Positions 61,871 through 64,000 of a stretch of 64,000 nt of DNA are shown piece after piece. Origin of the DNA: Roseiflexus sp. GTDB taxonomy: Bacteria; Chloroflexota; Chloroflexia; Chloroflexales; Roseiflexaceae. A model generated the notes under the pieces. That model was given only the letters and a program-made list of their open reading frames with translations. It was not told the DNA's origin and searched no databases. How positions within the stretch are numbered: the first letter of the stretch is position 1; every line of letters begins with the position of its first letter. The translations under genes and the position numbers were made by a program. The stretch spans positions 1 to 64,000 of the forward strand of contig JAGHYV010000008.1 of assembly GCA_017743475.1 (NCBI GenBank), read 5' to 3'.

Positions 61871-64000
61871 ATGACCGGTTACTCGTTTTCGCAGGAAATG
61901 ATCGAAATGCACCATCTTGTGCGCGCCATTGAGCTGGCGCTGCGCCTGGGCAACTCTAGTGCAGCCTGGCGTGCGGCGCACGCGCTGTGGCGCACCTTTC
62001 CAGAGGCAGTCATGCCGCAGGTCTGGCTGGGGCAGGCGTTGCTCGATGCCGGTAATGCCACGGTCGCTATCGATTATTTCCGTCGTGCGCTCCGCATCAA
62101 TCCACTCGATGCCACTGCCTGGGCGGGGCTGGCAGGCGCGCTGGCGCGCATTGGGCAGGAAGGGGCAGCCGCGGCAGCGTTAAGCCGCGCTGCGCTCCAC
62201 GATCCGCTGAGCGCCATCGCCCTCACCCCCGGCATCGCTCCCGAACCGTCTTCTGCCGGTAAAGGCATCGAATACCTCCGGCGCGGTCTCGTCGAACTGG
62301 CTGCCAATGAACTGGCGACTGCACTGGCGCGGCATCCCCGCCGCACCGACCTGCGACTCTACTATGTCGAGGCACTGCGGCGCAGTGGCGATCTTGCCAG
62401 TGCGCGGCGCATCTTTGCTCAGTGCAATGCGGATCATCTACCGGCGCTCCTTGTACGTGCAGCGCTCTATGCGCATGATCAGGCCGCGCGAATGCGCTGC
62501 ACATGCTACGACCCGGATGGACGCCTGACCCGGCGCTTTTTCGCGCCAGAAACGCCGCCCTGGACGCTGCCGCCTGTCCCTGTGGTTCGCTGGAATGAGG
62601 AGTTCGAGCCGCTACTGCCCTATCTTGAGACTTCTGTCCAGCAGATCGTTCTGCCAGCAACGAACGGTCACGCAACACAACCTTTGTCAGCGGTGAAGCG
62701 TTTCCCCAATGATCAGCAGACAGCAGTTGAGGCTGCAAGCGGCTCATCATCGCTGCTGGTCGCCGATGATCACGGCACTGTCCAATCGGAGCGCACCACA
62801 GATCCGGAAGTTAAGAATCTCATCGCCACGGTGGAACGTGTGCGCCAGCATCTGACTACGATCGGCGTCACTCCGCGTCCGCTTCTCCCGTATGCCGATG
62901 GGCGGACATTCACTCAGGTTGTGCTGTCGTCGCGCGAGGCGCTCCGGCGACGCTTCGGTGCAGACGGATTCGCAGCCGTAGATCGACGGTTGCAGCAGTA
63001 CGCTGCCGCGCTGCGGCGACGTGGCGTGGCAGTGCACATCTGCTATTGCGATGACCCTGCCACACTGCACCTCGATGATGGCATCGCTGCTGCGCCGGTT
63101 GCTGCCGGGGCGGATGCATTGCGCGACATGCTGCGCACCCTTTCCGGCGCATTGTCCGATCATGGGCGCAAGTTAGGCGCCGTCATCCTGGTCGGCGGCG
63201 ATGAGATTGTGCCGTTCCATCGTCTGCCCAATCCCCTGCCCGATGACGATATAACCGTGCTCTCTGATAATCCGTATGCTACCGACGATCCGGCATACAC
63301 GGCGCCGCAGCGCATGGTTGCCCGGCTGCCCGACGGCAATACAAACGATCCCTCGCTCCTGTTCGCGCAACTCGACCGACTGACGGCGTACCACTACGGT
63401 AGTCGTCCGCAATCGCGCAAGATGCCCCGTGCATCGGGGCAGCGTCAGGAGTGCGACGGGGTCGACCTGAGTGCGTTGAGTGCGGGGTACTGCGCTGAAA
63501 TCTGGAAAGATGCCTCACGCGCCGTTCTCGATGCGCTGGCGTCTGGCGTATTGCTGAACACAAGTCCGCCGCATCTCGCCAAACACCTCGATCTGAGCGT
63601 GTTTCGTGATCGACAGTTGCTCTACTTCAACCTCCACGGCGCATCGGGGCTACCCAATTTCTACGGTCAACCCCATGCCGTCTGGCCCGGCGCGGCGACG
63701 CGCCTGCCGGTGGCGCTGCGTCCCGATCAGATCGACGCCAGCATAGCAGATGGCGCGCTGCTGCTCAGCGAGGCGTGCTACGGCGCTGAGCTTGTCGGGC
63801 GAACTGTGGACGACTCTATTCTGTTGCGCGCACTGGCGCATGGCGCACTGGCAGTGGTCGGCGCGACAGTCAACGCATACGGCAGCCTGACCGATCAGGT
63901 GATCGGCGCCGATCTCCTTTTTCAGCGGATGATGGTGCACCTGGCGCGCGGTGAACCGATCGGTCGTGCGCTGCATCAGGCGCGACTCGATTTCGCGCAG
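61871..64000 (+). CDS. TPR plus caspase-fold protease (peptidase C25/CHAT-like), partial
   Basis: The frame is open from ATG 61871 to the right edge (710 codons seen). Residues 1-190 are TPR-like (AAWRAAHALWRTFPEAVMPQVWLGQALLDAGNATVAIDYFRRALRINP). After a low-complexity linker, residues about 320-710 form a caspase-fold domain: VILVGGDEIVPFHRLPNP and DNPYATDDPAY are typical of gingipain-type C25 peptidases. The catalytic pair should be His589 (FNLHGASG) and Cys636 (LLSEACYGAEL). After it, AVVGATVNAYG and the ADLLFQRMMVHLARGEPIGRALHQAR helix match C25/CHAT ends. It starts 27 bases after the microprotein stop, so the three genes form one operon. The C-terminus is unknown. Confidence 0.85.
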   Translation, partial: MTGYSFSQEMIEMHHLVRAIELALRLGNSSAAWRAAHALWRTFPEAVMPQVWLGQALLDAGNATVAIDYFRRALRINPLDATAWAGLAGALARIGQEGAAAAALSRAALHDPLSAIALTPGIAPEPSSAGKGIEYLRRGLVELAANELATALARHPRRTDLRLYYVEALRRSGDLASARRIFAQCNADHLPALLVRAALYAHDQAARMRCTCYDPDGRLTRRFFAPETPPWTLPPVPVVRWNEEFEPLLPYLETSVQQIVLPATNGHATQPLSAVKRFPNDQQTAVEAASGSSSLLVADDHGTVQSERTTDPEVKNLIATVERVRQHLTTIGVTPRPLLPYADGRTFTQVVLSSREALRRRFGADGFAAVDRRLQQYAAALRRRGVAVHICYCDDPATLHLDDGIAAAPVAAGADALRDMLRTLSGALSDHGRKLGAVILVGGDEIVPFHRLPNPLPDDDITVLSDNPYATDDPAYTAPQRMVARLPDGNTNDPSLLFAQLDRLTAYHYGSRPQSRKMPRASGQRQECDGVDLSALSAGYCAEIWKDASRAVLDALASGVLLNTSPPHLAKHLDLSVFRDRQLLYFNLHGASGLPNFYGQPHAVWPGAATRLPVALRPDQIDASIADGALLLSEACYGAELVGRTVDDSILLRALAHGALAVVGATVNAYGSLTDQVIGADLLFQRMMVHLARGEPIGRALHQARLDFAQ

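Overview
The window is GC-rich bacterial chromosome, dense with genes on both strands. Gene content and style point to a Chloroflexota member of the filamentous Chloroflexia, most like Roseiflexus. This is an inference from a SUF operon with its SufR regulator, type-2-like IleS, roadblock proteins, very large STAND/TPR proteins, abundant heptanucleotide repeats and short promoters with an extended -10 (TGnTATAAT). No 16S rRNA or other decisive marker is present.

Layout. 1-5.2 kb: a partial secreted protein, a FabF-type ketoacyl synthase coupled to a methyltransferase, a frameshifted asparaginase-like gene and a sugar-type ABC binding lipoprotein. 5.2-11.6 kb: a roadblock protein, panB-panC, apt, a glycoside-hydrolase-like lipoprotein with a frameshifted end, cysH and a metallophosphoesterase. 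11.7-18.7 kb: gyrA, a decayed Uma2-type nuclease, and ileS behind a T-box riboswitch. 19-21.5 kb: an accessory scar with a dead tcmP and a dead IS5-like element. 21.5-24.4 kb: a rhodanese, an oligopeptide-type binding protein and secG.

24.4-36.5 kb is a sulfur block on the minus strand. One promoter near 29.5 kb precedes rhodanese, SufE, a SufU-like protein, CysM, a JAMM protease, a ThiS/MoaD-like carrier and MoeZ. The last four are the parts of the protein-thiocarboxylate route to cysteine. A second strong promoter near 36.5 kb drives sufR-sufC-sufD-sufS-sufU-sufB. 36.5-39.1 kb carries an SDR reductase, folE and a tandem-duplicated 6-pyruvoyl-tetrahydropterin synthase, plausibly a tetrahydrobiopterin-type pathway. 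39.3-47 kb: a PatB-like lyase, an HD-GYP response regulator, two membrane proteins, pepA, a copper-chaperone-like protein and guaB. 47-48.6 kb is another scar with two copies of a small inverted-repeat element, a dead transposase and tRNA-Gly(TCC).

48.6-64 kb: a PfkB kinase, MoxR, a LuxR-type regulator, a PGRP-like amidase and two membrane proteins. These lead into a 2262-residue NACHT-like NTPase with about fifty TPRs, a 28-residue proline-rich microprotein with an excellent ribosome binding site, and a TPR plus caspase-fold (C25/CHAT-like) protease that runs off the end. This last trio is the best candidate for an undescribed system.

A second theme is repeats. Tandem 7-bp repeats of two kinds (GGTTGAA/CGTTGCA and TTCTTGG) recur at six places, often right next to Shine-Dalgarno sequences or promoters. 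A ~106-112 bp MITE-like element occurs three times, once with clear 8-bp target duplications.
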